Source: Cryptomeria japonica
Lineage: Eukaryota > Streptophyta > Pinopsida > Cupressales > Cupressaceae
Assembly (NCBI RefSeq): GCF_030272615.1
Contig: NW_026729144.1
Location: forward strand, 111,462-175,461
Direction: 5' to 3'
DNA: 64,000 bases
Part shown: positions 13,836-24,842 of the stretch, one piece after another
Numbering within the stretch: position 1 is the stretch's first letter
Layout: each line of letters opens with the position of its first letter
Notes under the pieces: model-generated
Told to the model about the DNA's origin: nothing
Database searches by the model: none
What the model saw: the letters and a program-made list of their open reading frames with translations, nothing else
Position numbers and translations under genes: made by a program

Positions 13836-13980
13836 CCCATTTTGAATATAGAGAAGCATATATAGGATAATTGATATAGGGAGGGTGGAAGTTGCAGAAT
13901 TCACATTCCCATTTTGAATATAAGGACGCATATATAGAATAGAAATGATATCTAGGGGGGAAAGATATTTTGCATTCTGG
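13836..13980. repeat. 72-bp tandem duplication
   Basis: 'cccattttgaatata' starts at 13836 and again at 13908, followed in each copy by a similar 'gcatatata' and 'gatat..aggg' series. Two diverged copies with a 72-bp period. Confidence 0.65.
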
Positions 13981-14800
13981 TTTTCTCCTTGGGTAGATGA
14001 CATGTAATAGAAGATAGGATTTCTATTTTTTTGATGCTTACTTCCAAATAAGTTGGAAGGAAGGTAGATCTATTGACTGTTGGATGAGTGTTCATATGTT
14101 TTTCCCATCAGATTAAGTTACTTGCAATGCAAATTTTGGAGTTCAACGAAACATAATAAGCTTTGTGTTGATGGACAAAAGTCATCGAAGCATCCACTAT
14201 TTTATTCAAGAGCAACTGAAATGCACCAAAAATTTCCAATTGAAATTAAAATCATTGTTTGGGTGGCCTCTACGAATAATTTAAAGTCTTTGAGGAGAGA
14301 GATTTTTTTGGGAGAATGTTGACATGTTACAAGTTTTAGTAGAAGATTACATAAACTGATTACAACACATGGTATACTCATCATTTTCTCTCTCTTTCTA
14401 CATCTAGGTATATTTAAGATAGAAAGCTAATTTTCCCGATTGTTTAAAGTTGAATGCCGTTGTGAGATAAGTGATTTTTAATTGAAATCTACTCATTATT
14501 ATTATTCTGTCATAAATCTGCTGATTTACACCTCATTACTGTCACATTTCCATTGAAAAGAGCAAACGAACGTATGTAACACGTATAAATCCCTGACAAA
14601 ATCAAAACAAAAGCTCCGTTGTCATGCATCGCCCAACTTCAGCATTAAATTCGTAATCAAATCTCAGTGGCACGTTCTTGTTTGTTTTTGCCGCTGCTTT
14701 TTCAAGCATCCAACTAAAACAAAGTCTTTCTTCTTTTTGCCGCTGCTGTTTTCAGCGTCCAACTTAAAAAGCCTTTCCTGTCTGTGTTCATTCTTTTTAC
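13981..14800. other. Intergenic, upstream of the small lysine-rich gene
   Basis: No supported gene. The last 200 bases before 14804 contain CT-rich and 'gccgctgctttttcaagcatccaact' type near-repeats (about 14690 and 14740), as expected of a 5' UTR, but no convincing TATA box was found. Confidence 0.35.
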
Positions 14801-14893
14801 AGCATGGCGGCTTCTTCAGAAAAAGCAAAAGCTGGGCCAGCAAATAATACCCAAAATCCTCACAATGATGAAATTGCATCAAAACCCATTTGA

Positions 14894-15336
14894 ATGAAGA
14901 AGCGCAAGAGAGGAGAGGAGTCGACCAAGAAAAATGAGCGTGGCAACGAAAAGAAAGGCAAAGGGAAACTACAAAAAGTGAAGGGCAGTTTTGAAGACAT
15001 GAAAAGATCTGCTTCCCCAAACATGGAGAAAACTGTCCCTGCAAACCTGGAGAAGAGTAAAGACAAGGGTAGGAATGAGAAGAGCAAGGATGAAGGGAGT
15101 AAGAAACAGTCAAGTGTTGTAGGAGAGGTAACGGCTTCTCAAAAACTCTCTTGTTTATAATTTTTTATACTCTTGTTAAAATTTAATATTTGTGGGGCAT
15201 GTTCCAGATGGATGGGTTTAAAAATGAGTTGACACAAGAAAATCAGAAACAGCAGATGGCGAGCCACAAAGCTTGTTCTTCCAACAACACGACCGTTTTG
15301 GAACAGCCATTGAGCGATTTGCAAACAGAGAATTAA
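14894..15336 (+). CDS. Small two-exon lysine-rich protein gene (unknown function)
   Basis: Exon 1 14894-15127, intron 15128-15207 (80 bp, GTAACG donor, TTCCAG acceptor, phase 0), exon 2 15208-15336 ending TAA; 120 codons. The N-terminal part is very rich in Lys, Glu and Ser, with a KKRKR cluster at residues 2-6 that could be a nuclear localisation signal. The exon 2 part is polar and less basic. An ATG at 14804 lies in the same frame but is cut off by TGA at 14891-14893; those 29 codons look coding (MAASSEKAKAG), so the true start may have been 14804 and the gene may be a recent pseudogene. Diverged copies of the exon1-intron boundary and of exon 2 occur at 45640-46078, and of exon 2 at 21676-21847. 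No known family recognised. Confidence 0.5.
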
Positions 15337-17689
15337 AACAAAAGTGGACTGATAACTCAGTGAACATTAGGTGTTTCTAAATTTAAAAGATGATATTACT
15401 TAAAGCTATTGATAACTCGTATATTTTGCTCTCTACTATATGTTGTTGAAATTATAGCTGTCAGGCGTTTTTTATGTTTTCAGTTAGGATTTGATTGTGT
15501 TTGTGCATGGGTAAGTGTTCTTTCGGAGCTGTGGCTTCTAAAATGAGAGTTAATGTTCCATTGTTATAAATGCATTATAATGAATGCAAATTTTTGGTTT
15601 TCAGAATGAGTTGTAGTGTGTTATGAATTCTTTTCTGAATTTACCTTTCAAATTATATGTGGTTTTCATTTTGTTTATGAAATAAACTTTTCGAAGGAGT
15701 TGTGGTCTGTCATGAGAAATTATATTGTTGTGTTTGGGTTATGTGCAGGGGGGTTAATACTCGTTCCTAGAACAGACTTCTATCAGTAGTTTTCAGATTA
15801 AACAGTTTGAAAAAAAAAACTGTCAATGGAATTTAGTAAATTAGTTCTTCTGCAAAGCCAAAGTATTCTCATCTTAGAAGTTTGCTAAAATTTATGAGAG
15901 GCAGTTAAGGTAACAGGATGAACAATATGATCAACAATTTAAACATCGTTCTAATCTTCTTATGTATCTGATTGGGTGATTTTGGGGGAGCTGGAATTTC
16001 CTATGATTGTGTTAAGGCGCAGCAGCCCTGATTAGGCATCCTTGTGATGGATGCACCATCCTTATTTAGAAATGCTGTTCCAGTTAGTAAGGTGCTGTTT
16101 TTGTTCTTAGACTAGGCCATTTGCTTATGAAGATTTTATTTTAGCAGTGAGTTAACTGCTGTTCCAACTCTAGACTTTGTTTTATATGATTTGTCATTTT
16201 AGATTTAGACTTTGTTTTATTGGATTTGTCACTTTAGATTTAGCTAGGTTCCATCTTTAGCTGCAATTGTAATCTCAGCTAAAGTCTATAGGATAGGAAA
16301 TTCCAGTTTTTAGGCAGTTCGATCGATACAAGATAAGATGCACTACTAGTTCTTAGCCAGCTTTATATAAAGAAAATGTATGTGTTTAAGGCTTAAGTGA
16401 TATCTCACTTCAATTTTAAGCTACTGCAATATATTTCTATTCAAGTCTTATGACAGACCGTTGTAGTTTTTTTGTAATCAGTTCAAGGAAAATAAACATT
16501 TATAGGTTTTCTTTGTTTTAGTTTTTATCAAAGGCTTAGTTCTACTCGGAGTTTCTTCTACTTAATCAAATTTAGCTTACAGCTTGAGAGAGATAACTCT
16601 TTTTCAATTTTGGTATTATTCCCAGACTCTTCTAGAGCAGATTTCTTGATATCTAGATCGGTGGGAGCTAGAAAAATTAGTCATCCCATGAACTTCCCAT
16701 GAACTTTGCATTTAGGAAAATCTGAGTATATGAATTAGTGGTAGGTGCCAGTAGGCTTGGAATTTGACGGTCACCCCTGTCTGTCATATGATTTTTTATG
16801 ATGGTTTAGTCATTCTAACGTCTTCAGTTTTATGTTTTAAAAAAAAATATCAAGTGTCAATTTTTTTAAAATTTGTGAATAGTTTAATATAAATTCTTTA
16901 AGCTTAACAGAATTGAAGTTGCGGTGAAAAAAATAGTTCCATGCAAAAAAATGTAAAAATTTAAAAAACAATGATAAATTAGTAATGCACTAAAAAATCT
17001 TAAATATACTTGTAAGTTTCTAAATTCACACCCAAAATTCTTGTTTATTATGAAAAATAGAAACTATTTTAGATTTTTTTATTACAATATTTTAAAAAAT
17101 TAGAAATGATTATATTTATCATTTCAATTGTTAAAAGTTTCTATATTGATATTTAAGACAATCTTATTAAAAATATTAAAAAATAAATTGACAAAGTTTC
17201 TAAATTTAAATAAGAAAAAATATACTAAAAATTCATATAAAAATAATATAAAATTAGAAACAATTATATGTTAATCTTACAATTTTAAAATATTCTAAAT
17301 AAATTTATATATTTATAATAAATGTTATAAAATAATATATATCTATATATAGTACCTACTATAATTTTTTATGGCTTATTAATAATTCTAAGTGTCATAT
17401 ATACAGTTTTTGGAAAAAATAGTCTGTCGATACATACATACGGTCCATTAATTTTATTGGTTGTAATATAGAGTCTAAAAGTGCAAAAACGATTATGGTC
17501 CACTAATTTTATTGGTTGTAATATACAATCTAAAAGTGCAAAAACAGCCTTATAGCCTGTCAAATTCGAGGACTACTTATTCATAAGAAAATTTATAAAA
17601 AAAATTGATGTCTTGATTAATGGGAGCTAGAAAAAATTGTTCATCCATAAAAGTATGAAAATTTGTAAGGTATATGAATTAGTGGTAGT
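15337..17689. other. 2.3 kb non-coding, very AT-rich towards the end
   Basis: No supported gene. 16800-17400 is extremely AT-rich. A sequence at about 16665-16760 ('gtgggagctagaaaaattag', 'tatgaattagtggtagg') recurs imperfectly at about 17620-17695, so the AT-rich block sits between imperfect direct repeats. Confidence 0.45.
17442..17551. repeat. Tandem 55-bp duplication
   Basis: Two copies starting 'ggtccattaattttattgg' at 17442 and 'ggtccactaattttattgg' at 17497, nearly identical for 55 bp each. Confidence 0.8.
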
Positions 17690-18065
17690 GCTAGGACTAC
17701 TTATTTGTAAGGTCTATATATAGACAAACAAACACCCGTTGAATTTAATTTAATTTTGTAAGCATGCATTTTTTAATATCTACATATATATAAATTATAA
17801 ACTATTTAATTGATTGTTTGGTGTAGACGATGGCTATGGACACATAAACTTCTTTTGGTCGATTTTATGTTACATCGACACTTGTGCAACGTGACACGCC
17901 TTTTGGGATACAAATTGGTTGAATTTTTAGATATATTAAATAGTTTTAACATGATTTAAATTTGTATATGAGTACTAAACTCATTCATGTACATTAAATA
18001 TTAGTGCTAGCACAAAGAGGTCATCCGATTTCCATGTTGGATCCACTTAGGTTGTGGAAATAATT
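17690..18065 (+). repeat. Local duplicated segment, copy 1, part a
   Basis: Clear match to 44925-45265 (copy 2). Shared landmarks are 'cgttgaattta', 'attgattgtttggtgtaga', 'gatggctatggac', 'catcgacacttgtgcaa', 'ttttgggatacaaattgg' and 'gctagcacaaagaggtcatc'. Similarity stops near 18065, where a Ty3/gypsy 3' fragment begins. Confidence 0.75.
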
Positions 18066-18504
18066 CTATCTGCCCCAGCCACTTTTGTTTTAAACATGAA
18101 CTATAAACTCTTTTGAATGCATTTAATAAGTGCATCGGGATGATGCACAAATTAAGGGGGGGAGGATGTCACAACCCTCCTTTATCACCATTGGATTAAA
18201 ATACAAACTCTATTATATTTCTTTTGGCTAAACTATTGAATGAATATTATAAAAGAATAAAAATAATAAATCTCACACACACATGGAAAATATACTTTTT
18301 TTTAATTTTTTATTTAAAATTTCCTCACCCAAATTATGGCACATGTTGTAGGAGGAATAAAAAGCTTCTAGAGGCTTCTCCACCACCTTGCATGTAACTC
18401 CTCCCACTAAGTCTAATCAATTTGCATGAAGGCCAAATTGGGAGAGAATCTCTATTTTTTTTTAATTAAAAATTAGGTAGTGGAATTTGGAGTTTTTTTT
18501 TTCT

Positions 18505-18512
18505 TATAAAAG
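18505..18512 (+). promoter_or_regulatory. TATA box of the 3.5-kb LTR
   Basis: TATAAAAG after a T-rich run, about 340 bp into the LTR; it is the best TATA match in the LTR's first kilobase. Inferred core promoter. Confidence 0.45.
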
Positions 18513-18758
18513 ATGCACAAGTTTTCAAAAGAAAGGGGGTTGGTAATTCCATAAAGAAATTCTTCATAAATTTTTCCTCTTGTAGTCATATTTTCATTTT
18601 TCAGCTAAGATTTTTGCTTTGGAGGACTTCTCTTCAAGTTCGAAGGATCAAGGGAGATCCATAGAGGATTCTACACCATCTTCAAGCACCCAGGTTCTTT
18701 CAAATTTAGTTATTTTCATGCAACTTATTCTTGTTGCAAATTATTGTAGATTAAATTA

Positions 18759-19100
18759 TTTGTTTCAAATTTTGATGAGAAATAGATTCATTTATTTTCA
18801 GATTCTTGATAAGAATTAGAAGTAGATTAAATTGTTTAAGAAATTAGAATCATTTGTTTCAAATTTTGATGAGAAATAGATTCATTTATTTTCATATTCT
18901 TGATAAGAATTAGAAGTAGACTAAATTGTTTAAGAAATTAGAATCATTTGTTTCAAATTTTGATGAGTATTAGATTCATTTATTTTCAGATTCTTGATAA
19001 GAATTAGATCCATTAGTTCTAAATTTTGATAAGTATTAGATCCATTGTTTAAGAAGTTAGATCCATATATTCCAAATTCTTGATAGGAATTAGATTAAAT
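18759..19100. repeat. 94-bp tandem repeats inside the LTR
   Basis: 'ttgtttcaaattttgatgag' recurs at about 18759, 18853 and 18948, each followed by 'attcatttattttca' and 'ttcttgataagaattag'. Three diverged copies of about 94 bp, with a degenerate partial copy after them. Confidence 0.75.
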
Positions 19101-21394
19101 CGTTTAAAATTTCTTATTACGTTTAGATTGATTCTTGCTGAAGAATTAAAATCAGAACTATCTTTATCTTCTTTCTCCAGAATCATTTCTCTGGTTATTG
19201 GTTTAAAATCTGAAATGTATATTTGAAGAGACCTCGCTGTGATCATTCTCTCAGTGATTTCTCATTTTCTCGTTATCTAAATCCTCTGTAAAAATATAAT
19301 TAACATTTCTTCTCTGTGAAAACTTTTCTCTATGTGTACAAATAAATTTATCCCTCTTCTTTGTGAATGAATCTCCCTGTGTAAAGAACAAAGGAATAAA
19401 TAATCCATCTCTGGTTACTTCTCTATTGTATGTTGTTCCTGGAAGTTAATCTGTATTCTCTCTAACATTAATATGTTTTTTTTTTTACATACCTGTTATC
19501 TATTCTTCTCTGTGTGAATTTCAATAATCTGGAATTGTAATTCTCTTGCATATAAAAATGCACATATATATATATATATATATATAAAACATAAAAATTT
19601 ATTTTCAAACTTTAAACCATGGTAACGCACGACATTCAAAAATTGCCATAGGCATGCACGCACAGTATTTAATGCAGCCGCTGCAAGTTTTATTGGAAAC
19701 CGCAGGGTTAATGGTACCCCCACTACCCTGCGGTCACCGTAAGTGGCTGTAGGGGAGTGGAGGGGACCACACAGCCTCCTCATTCCCTACGGGTCTGCGC
19801 ATGCAGGACCGTAGGGGATGATGGGACCTGTGGTCCCCACCTCCCCCTAATTACTACTTTTAAACTTGTTAATGATTAATTCTGATGAAATTAATAAAAT
19901 CATTTTTTTTTAATTAAAAATTTAATTTACTTTTTTTATATCATTTCAAATTTAATTTAACTTAATTTTTTTTATTTTATATAATTGGTTAGTTAGATTT
20001 ATTTCTTTGAAAAAAATTAGCAAAAGATGGAAATCAAATTATTGTTTCAATTCCTTTAGGGAATTATTGGATTTTTTTGATCAATGATTTTGATTTACTT
20101 AAAAAAACAAAAACAAATAAGTCTTATTATTTCAATTTGATCCAAAATTTCAAAAGTATAAGCTAATCCCTCATGGGGAATTTGTAACTCTATAATTAAT
20201 TAGTCTCACGATAAGAGAAAACATTTTTGTATTTTGTATGTATATGACGTTACTTTTGCATTGCATTTATATTATTTCGCATTCCTTATCTTCATGCAAT
20301 TACTCATAAGTTCACAATTATCATTACCATGCCAATACATGTATTAATTCGTTTAATTGTAGAATAATGATATTTCTCTTTTCAAATAGTATTTAAAGTT
20401 TAAATTATGTACATCCATTTCATAATTATATTTCAAGCATGATGTTCATAAGCTCTTAGTTTAGAAACTAAACAAAGGAAGTTGGAAAACCAAAACTAGC
20501 AGCGTTCGGTATATACGGTGCCTCTAGGTCATGCTTACGGGTAATGCCATCATGTTGAACTACTGCACTTAACGCCTAATAAAGTTGCATTAACGATGTT
20601 TGTGGCATCGTCCCTATAAATCGTCGGGGAGTAATAAGGGACACTTGGAAGTTAAAATCCAAGGGGCGGGTAATCCCCCTTGGATCGATAATTTAATAAG
20701 ATAACTTTTAAACGATGTTCACATCCGTTGAGATAAACCATAGTAAACCCCTTTTTAGGGATGGTCAAGTTAAATGCTCGCATAGAATTGATTTCTTTTT
20801 TATCTTGAAGGGATATTGGTGATTTGCAATTGGGTCAAGGGTGACACTCATGATAAGAATTAGGATCTAGTTATTTTTAGGCCACAAGCAATAGGCCACC
20901 TTGAGCCTTCGCTTAAGCACTACCATCGTGGGTAGCAACCACAAAGAAACTGTCTAGGACACTGACCCTAGAAAGGGTTGTGTACCCACAAATCAGTTTA
21001 CATCAAACCATAGAATAGAAAATAGAACTACATACTTTACGCCTTGATCCCGTGCCGAAGCGGGTATGTAGGTAGTCTTGGGATGGAGTTGTCCCTCGTA
21101 CTCAGGCATTCGTGGGTGGGGTCTAGGCTTGGTTGAGTAAGAATCCTAATTGAAAGATAAGATAATTAAATTGAAAAAGAAATTCAATGCATACTCGGAA
21201 GGAATCTCGTATGGATTCGCTTGACTTCCCGAGGCTTTAAGCCAAATTCTGAGGCGGAATTCAAGCTTCTATTATTTTAATTACTCCTAAGGACAGCGAC
21301 CTCGGTGCACTCTTGTTAGAAGAGTGTAGTACTTAGTGAGTGGCTCAGGACCCGAATGGTGCCGATGAGTCTAAGTCTTTGGCCAGAGCATCTC

Positions 21395-21570
21395 CTATCT
21401 CGTTTGGATAGATGCCTACCCTGTATGGGTAGATGCCTATCTCGTTTGGATAGATGCCTACCCTGTATAGGTAGATGCCTATCCCGTATTAGATAGATGG
21501 ACTCTTATGTCCCGTATGGACAATTGCCTAACTCATATGGTTAGATGCTCATCTCGGATGGATGCCCAGA
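21395..21570. repeat. 21-bp tandem repeats near the LTR end
   Basis: About eight units of a 21-bp motif alternating 'tatctcgtttggatagatgcc' and 'taccctgtatgggtagatgcc'. Each pairs a CTCGTTTGGAT or CCTGTATGGGT core with AGATGCC. Confidence 0.8.
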
Positions 21571-21662
21571 GTATGCAATTGAATAAAATATAATGATTAC
21601 ATTAAACAAACAAAAAAAGAGAATACTCAATTTTGTTGATTCATTTATGGTGGGTTATTACA

Positions 21663-21847
21663 GGGACCAAGATTATGGTGGATGGGTTTAAAAATGAGTT
21701 GACATGAGAGAATAAAAAATCACATTATTAAGATGATGAGAACCAAAAAGCTAGCTTTTTTCAACAAAATGACTATTAGTATTGATAATTCCCATTATAT
21801 AAGCAAGGGCATGTTGGAAGAGACGTTGAGAAATTTGGAAATGGAAT
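21663..21847 (+). pseudogene. Duplicated segment copy 1, part b: exon-2-like relic of the lysine-rich gene
   Basis: Matches 45890-46078 almost base for base and resembles exon 2 of the gene at 15208 ('atggatgggtttaaaaatga', 'gagttgaca'). An in-frame TGA (TTG ACA TGA) and other changes close the frame. It ends at 21847, directly against the 5' LTR of the compound gypsy element; the last five bases GGAAT would be the left target-site copy. Confidence 0.65.
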
Positions 21848-22611
21848 TGTAGACACCCAAAATTGTCCAGTCTAATTAAATAAATATTTTATTTATTTAA
21901 TTATCTAAGCTTAATTCTTCTATTAATTAAATAAATCTTTATTTATTTAATTAATTCATTTATCCTCTTCTAGCCTTATTTCTCATTTAAATAAATACAT
22001 TTATTTGTTTAAATTATCCTTTTCCTAAATTAAATAAATATCTTATTTATTTAATTGATCCCACTTCTTCTATTAATTAAATAAATCTTTATTTATTTAA
22101 TTAATTCATTAACCTTTTCTACCCATGACACATGTCATTCATCTCTTAATTCATACACTACCTACCCCTTTCATTATTTTATTATTTCTTTTACCTACCC
22201 TCTAATCATAGCCGACTTCCTTTTACACCTCTCAATCTTATCCCTCAATTTCTTATAGTGTCTTCTATATAAGGAGATGCTTCCTTCATTATCAAACCCT
22301 AATGAATTTTATGCACTTGACTACACTACGATCCTACTTGCAACTACATTCCGTTCTTTGTTGAGCTCTTGTGCACATAAAATCTGAGAGCAAATATATC
22401 AAGCAAGATCAATGGAGATAGGAAGAATGGAGATCCAAACCCTATTGGACATGTGATGGTATAATCTTTGTGATTTCATTTGATTTGCATTGTCTTAGGT
22501 AATCTTCATATGTTATGGTGGATCTTTGTTGTTGTTAGGCTAGGGTTTTGTGGTTGAATTCATTTAGCCTTTCAATATTGTTATTATTGTTATCCATTTT
22601 CACCATATACA
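21848..22611 (+). repeat. 5' LTR of element A (764 bp)
   Basis: Starts TGTAGACACCC and ends ACCATATACA (TG...CA). It opens with repeated 'attaaataaat..ttatttatttaatt' inverted-repeat blocks (21880-22110) and contains a TATATAAG box at 22266. Compared with the second LTR it carries an extra stretch of about 36 bp near 22160 and an extra 15 bp near 22420; otherwise the two are very similar. Confidence 0.9.
22266..22273 (+). promoter_or_regulatory. TATA box in LTR 1
   Basis: TATATAAG followed by GAGATGC, at the same place as in the second LTR (34120-34127). Inferred core promoter of the element. Confidence 0.6.
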
Positions 22612-24842
22612 TTTTGGCACGCCCGGTGGGACTCTTGTCCCTTTTTGCATTTAACATCTTTGTTGTAGATTTTGTATTTTGAAGTTGCAGATCTGACGTT
22701 TTCGACAGCATTTTGATATTCTCGCGTCTGCATACTTTCGGATCGCATTTTTTATTTTCTGGCACGTTTGCGACATCTGGAATCGAGTTTGTGTTATCGA
22801 CAGTATTTTATTTTGCAGGTTCCAAAAATCGCGTTTGTGTACCTCAGTCGCGCGTCTGCGGTGTTTTTAGATGCATCTGTGTCCAGAAGTCGTGTCTGGG
22901 TTCTGGAGCCGCATCTGTGTCTCACAGAGCCATGTCTGCGTCACAAAGTCGCGTCTATGTCGAAGGTAATGACGTCTGTGTGTACCGATTTCAAAGTTTG
23001 AGTTACTGATTTGGTTTTGAGTTTTGCATTTAATGTTTCAGATCTGGTTTATTTTGAGCTAACATTTTCAGATCTAGCTAACGAAATTGGTGCAGCTTGT
23101 CTTGAAAGCAAAATCATTTGGTTGAAGGCCCCTATTTTCACAAAGTCTTCTGGATTTAAATTTTACCTAACTTGTGTGCTTGCAGGAAGGGGTGATTATT
23201 TGAAACAATCCAAACTACTAACAACTCTTTGTTGCAGGTCCTTGGCAAGGGTTTTTGGATTTTTATTGTATGCCTTGTTTTCATAGACTAGCAAACACTT
23301 CAATTGGTGCACTAAAATTGAATCATTGTCTTTTGTGTCTTGAGCAATAGGCTCTTTTTGTTTAATCTTTAGAGGCCCTGTCTTCCCGAGTGGTCATTAG
23401 GACTACTAGTGAGAAGAGAATGACCCAAGTGGTACCGAGGAAAACCCACCTCTTCCGAACCACTGTAAATAACTGTATTCATGGTGAAAACTATGAATAA
23501 CGTGTGCTGATTAGTTCATACCGACACTATGTCTCCTCATAAACCCATTTGATAAAATTTATTTGATCAGTTGTAGGTCGTAACCTCTACCGGCTCGGAG
23601 CCTTCTGTATTTACAGAGCTGAAAGTGTCGCATGGATGGCCACACGAGCATATGCCCTTGCTAGCACCTTTTTGTTTTAGAAGCCCAAATCCTTCTAGTT
23701 GTTGGGGCAGGAGGTCGGACCTCTGCTAGCGGTCCACACACATACGGTTCTTAGTAGAGATACAAAGTTTTCCACGGGGAGTTTTCGTGGGGACTAATGC
23801 TGGGCTGACCCGAGAAGTGAGTGCCGAGGGTGGAGCCAGTGAGGTCAAGCATCTAAGTATCCGCTCTGAATAGCGTAGTCTCAGGGGTAAAACCCCATGT
23901 GGGATCAACAACTATTGTCTTGACCAACCATAAGAATTGTGCTTGACTTATTTTAAACATTCAAAAAATTCAAGACCAAACAACAAAACATTGTGTCTTC
24001 AAGTGTATGCAAAACAATTTTACATCAAACAACACACTTTTCTTGGAGTCATTTTGAGTCTAGACACTTGCAAACATTGGGTCTTCATCAACACTGTGTC
24101 CTCTTGTCATGAAAAATAGTCAAACAGTCAGATTTGGTCACAACAAAATGACTTCACAGATTGGAAAAAATCGCACAAATTTTGCAAAAACGCGTCTGTG
24201 TTGTATAACCGCATCTGTGAAGGGCAGAAACGCGTCTATGTTTCAAAAATCAATAGTGCATTTTACAAAAATCTTAGAAACGGGTCTATGTTAAACAGAA
24301 CCATGTCTGTGTCAGGAAATCGTGTCTGTGAAGTATACAGGCGCGTCTATGTTCAGAATTGAAAAACTTTTACAGTCCAGCAAACAAACACAGTCAGTTT
24401 CGGAATTCTTGAGCTTCCTAGGTCATTTCTCTAGGGCTCATCTAGCATTCAACCTGTCTTTTGGTCTCACAAAGTCCATCATTGCTTTACACCTTACATT
24501 ACATTCACATTTGTCTAAACTTGAGTCAAAAGGTCACTTGCTTGTCCTCATCATACTTTGTCAACACACTACATACAACAACACTTTGCTAAGTGGTCTC
24601 TTATCAAGGTCTATCACCTTTGGGTCTCATTTGGTCTTACTTAGAGTCAAGGTCAACTTACCTCATCAAGAGAAACTATCCTCTCTTTGGAAGTCACACC
24701 TACTCTACTACATACATACTTGGTCTTACACTTTGGACATTACAAGTACACTTCAGATTCATTTAAATTCCATCCAACCCTTGGTCTTCCATACTCTTTC
24801 CATTTTCATCTAGTCTCACACATCTTGGTCACTACCTAGTTC
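22612..24842 (+). other. 5' leader of element A with two clusters of a GCGTCTGTG-like 9-mer
   Basis: This is the untranslated leader between the primer-binding site and gag. Cluster 1 (about 22720-22990) and cluster 2 (about 24185-24350) contain repeated GCGTCTGTG-like words, mostly about 20 bp apart with unrelated spacers. Many copies in A have CpG changed to TpG or CpA (GCATCTGTG, GTGTCTGGG), whereas B keeps more CpG. The 1.1 kb between clusters has no supported gene despite some 60-90-codon chance frames. Confidence 0.65.
22615..22632 (+). other. Primer-binding site of element A
   Basis: TGGCACGCCCGGTGGGAC begins three bases after the LTR end and starts with the TGG expected to pair with a tRNA CCA end. 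The same 18 bases follow the second LTR at 34454. I did not assign the tRNA with certainty. Confidence 0.7.

Larger units (their letters stand above)
18066..21662 (+). mobile_element. Ty3/gypsy 3' fragment: polypurine tract plus 3.5-kb 3' LTR
   Basis: About 100 bp of internal sequence ends in a polypurine tract at about 18155-18166 (run of eight G then AGGA). The LTR follows, starting TGTCACAACC at 18167 and ending TTATTACA at 21662 (3,496 bp). It contains a TATA box (TATAAAAG, about 18505), two tandem-repeat blocks, and near 21045 a 'gatcccgtgccgaagcgggta' motif like those seen in long plant gypsy LTRs. The 5' LTR and all coding sequence are absent. It separates parts of the local duplicated segment, which resumes with 'ccaagattatggtgg' at about 21667. 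Confidence 0.7.

Noticed and set aside
18619..18819. 66-codon open frame with a Ser-rich start
   Set aside because: It lies inside the 3.5-kb LTR, has no family match I recognise and runs into the 94-bp repeats; probably chance.
22713..23286. Open frames of 77-98 codons in the leader of element A (and 34829-35104 in B)
   Set aside because: They lie between the primer-binding site and gag, start and stop at different places in A and B around the 9-mer clusters, and show no protein-like conservation beyond DNA identity.
24322..24813. 163-codon open frame just upstream of gag in element A
   Set aside because: Only partly open in B (100 codons), Leu/Ser/His-rich translation of untranslated leader, no recognisable domain.
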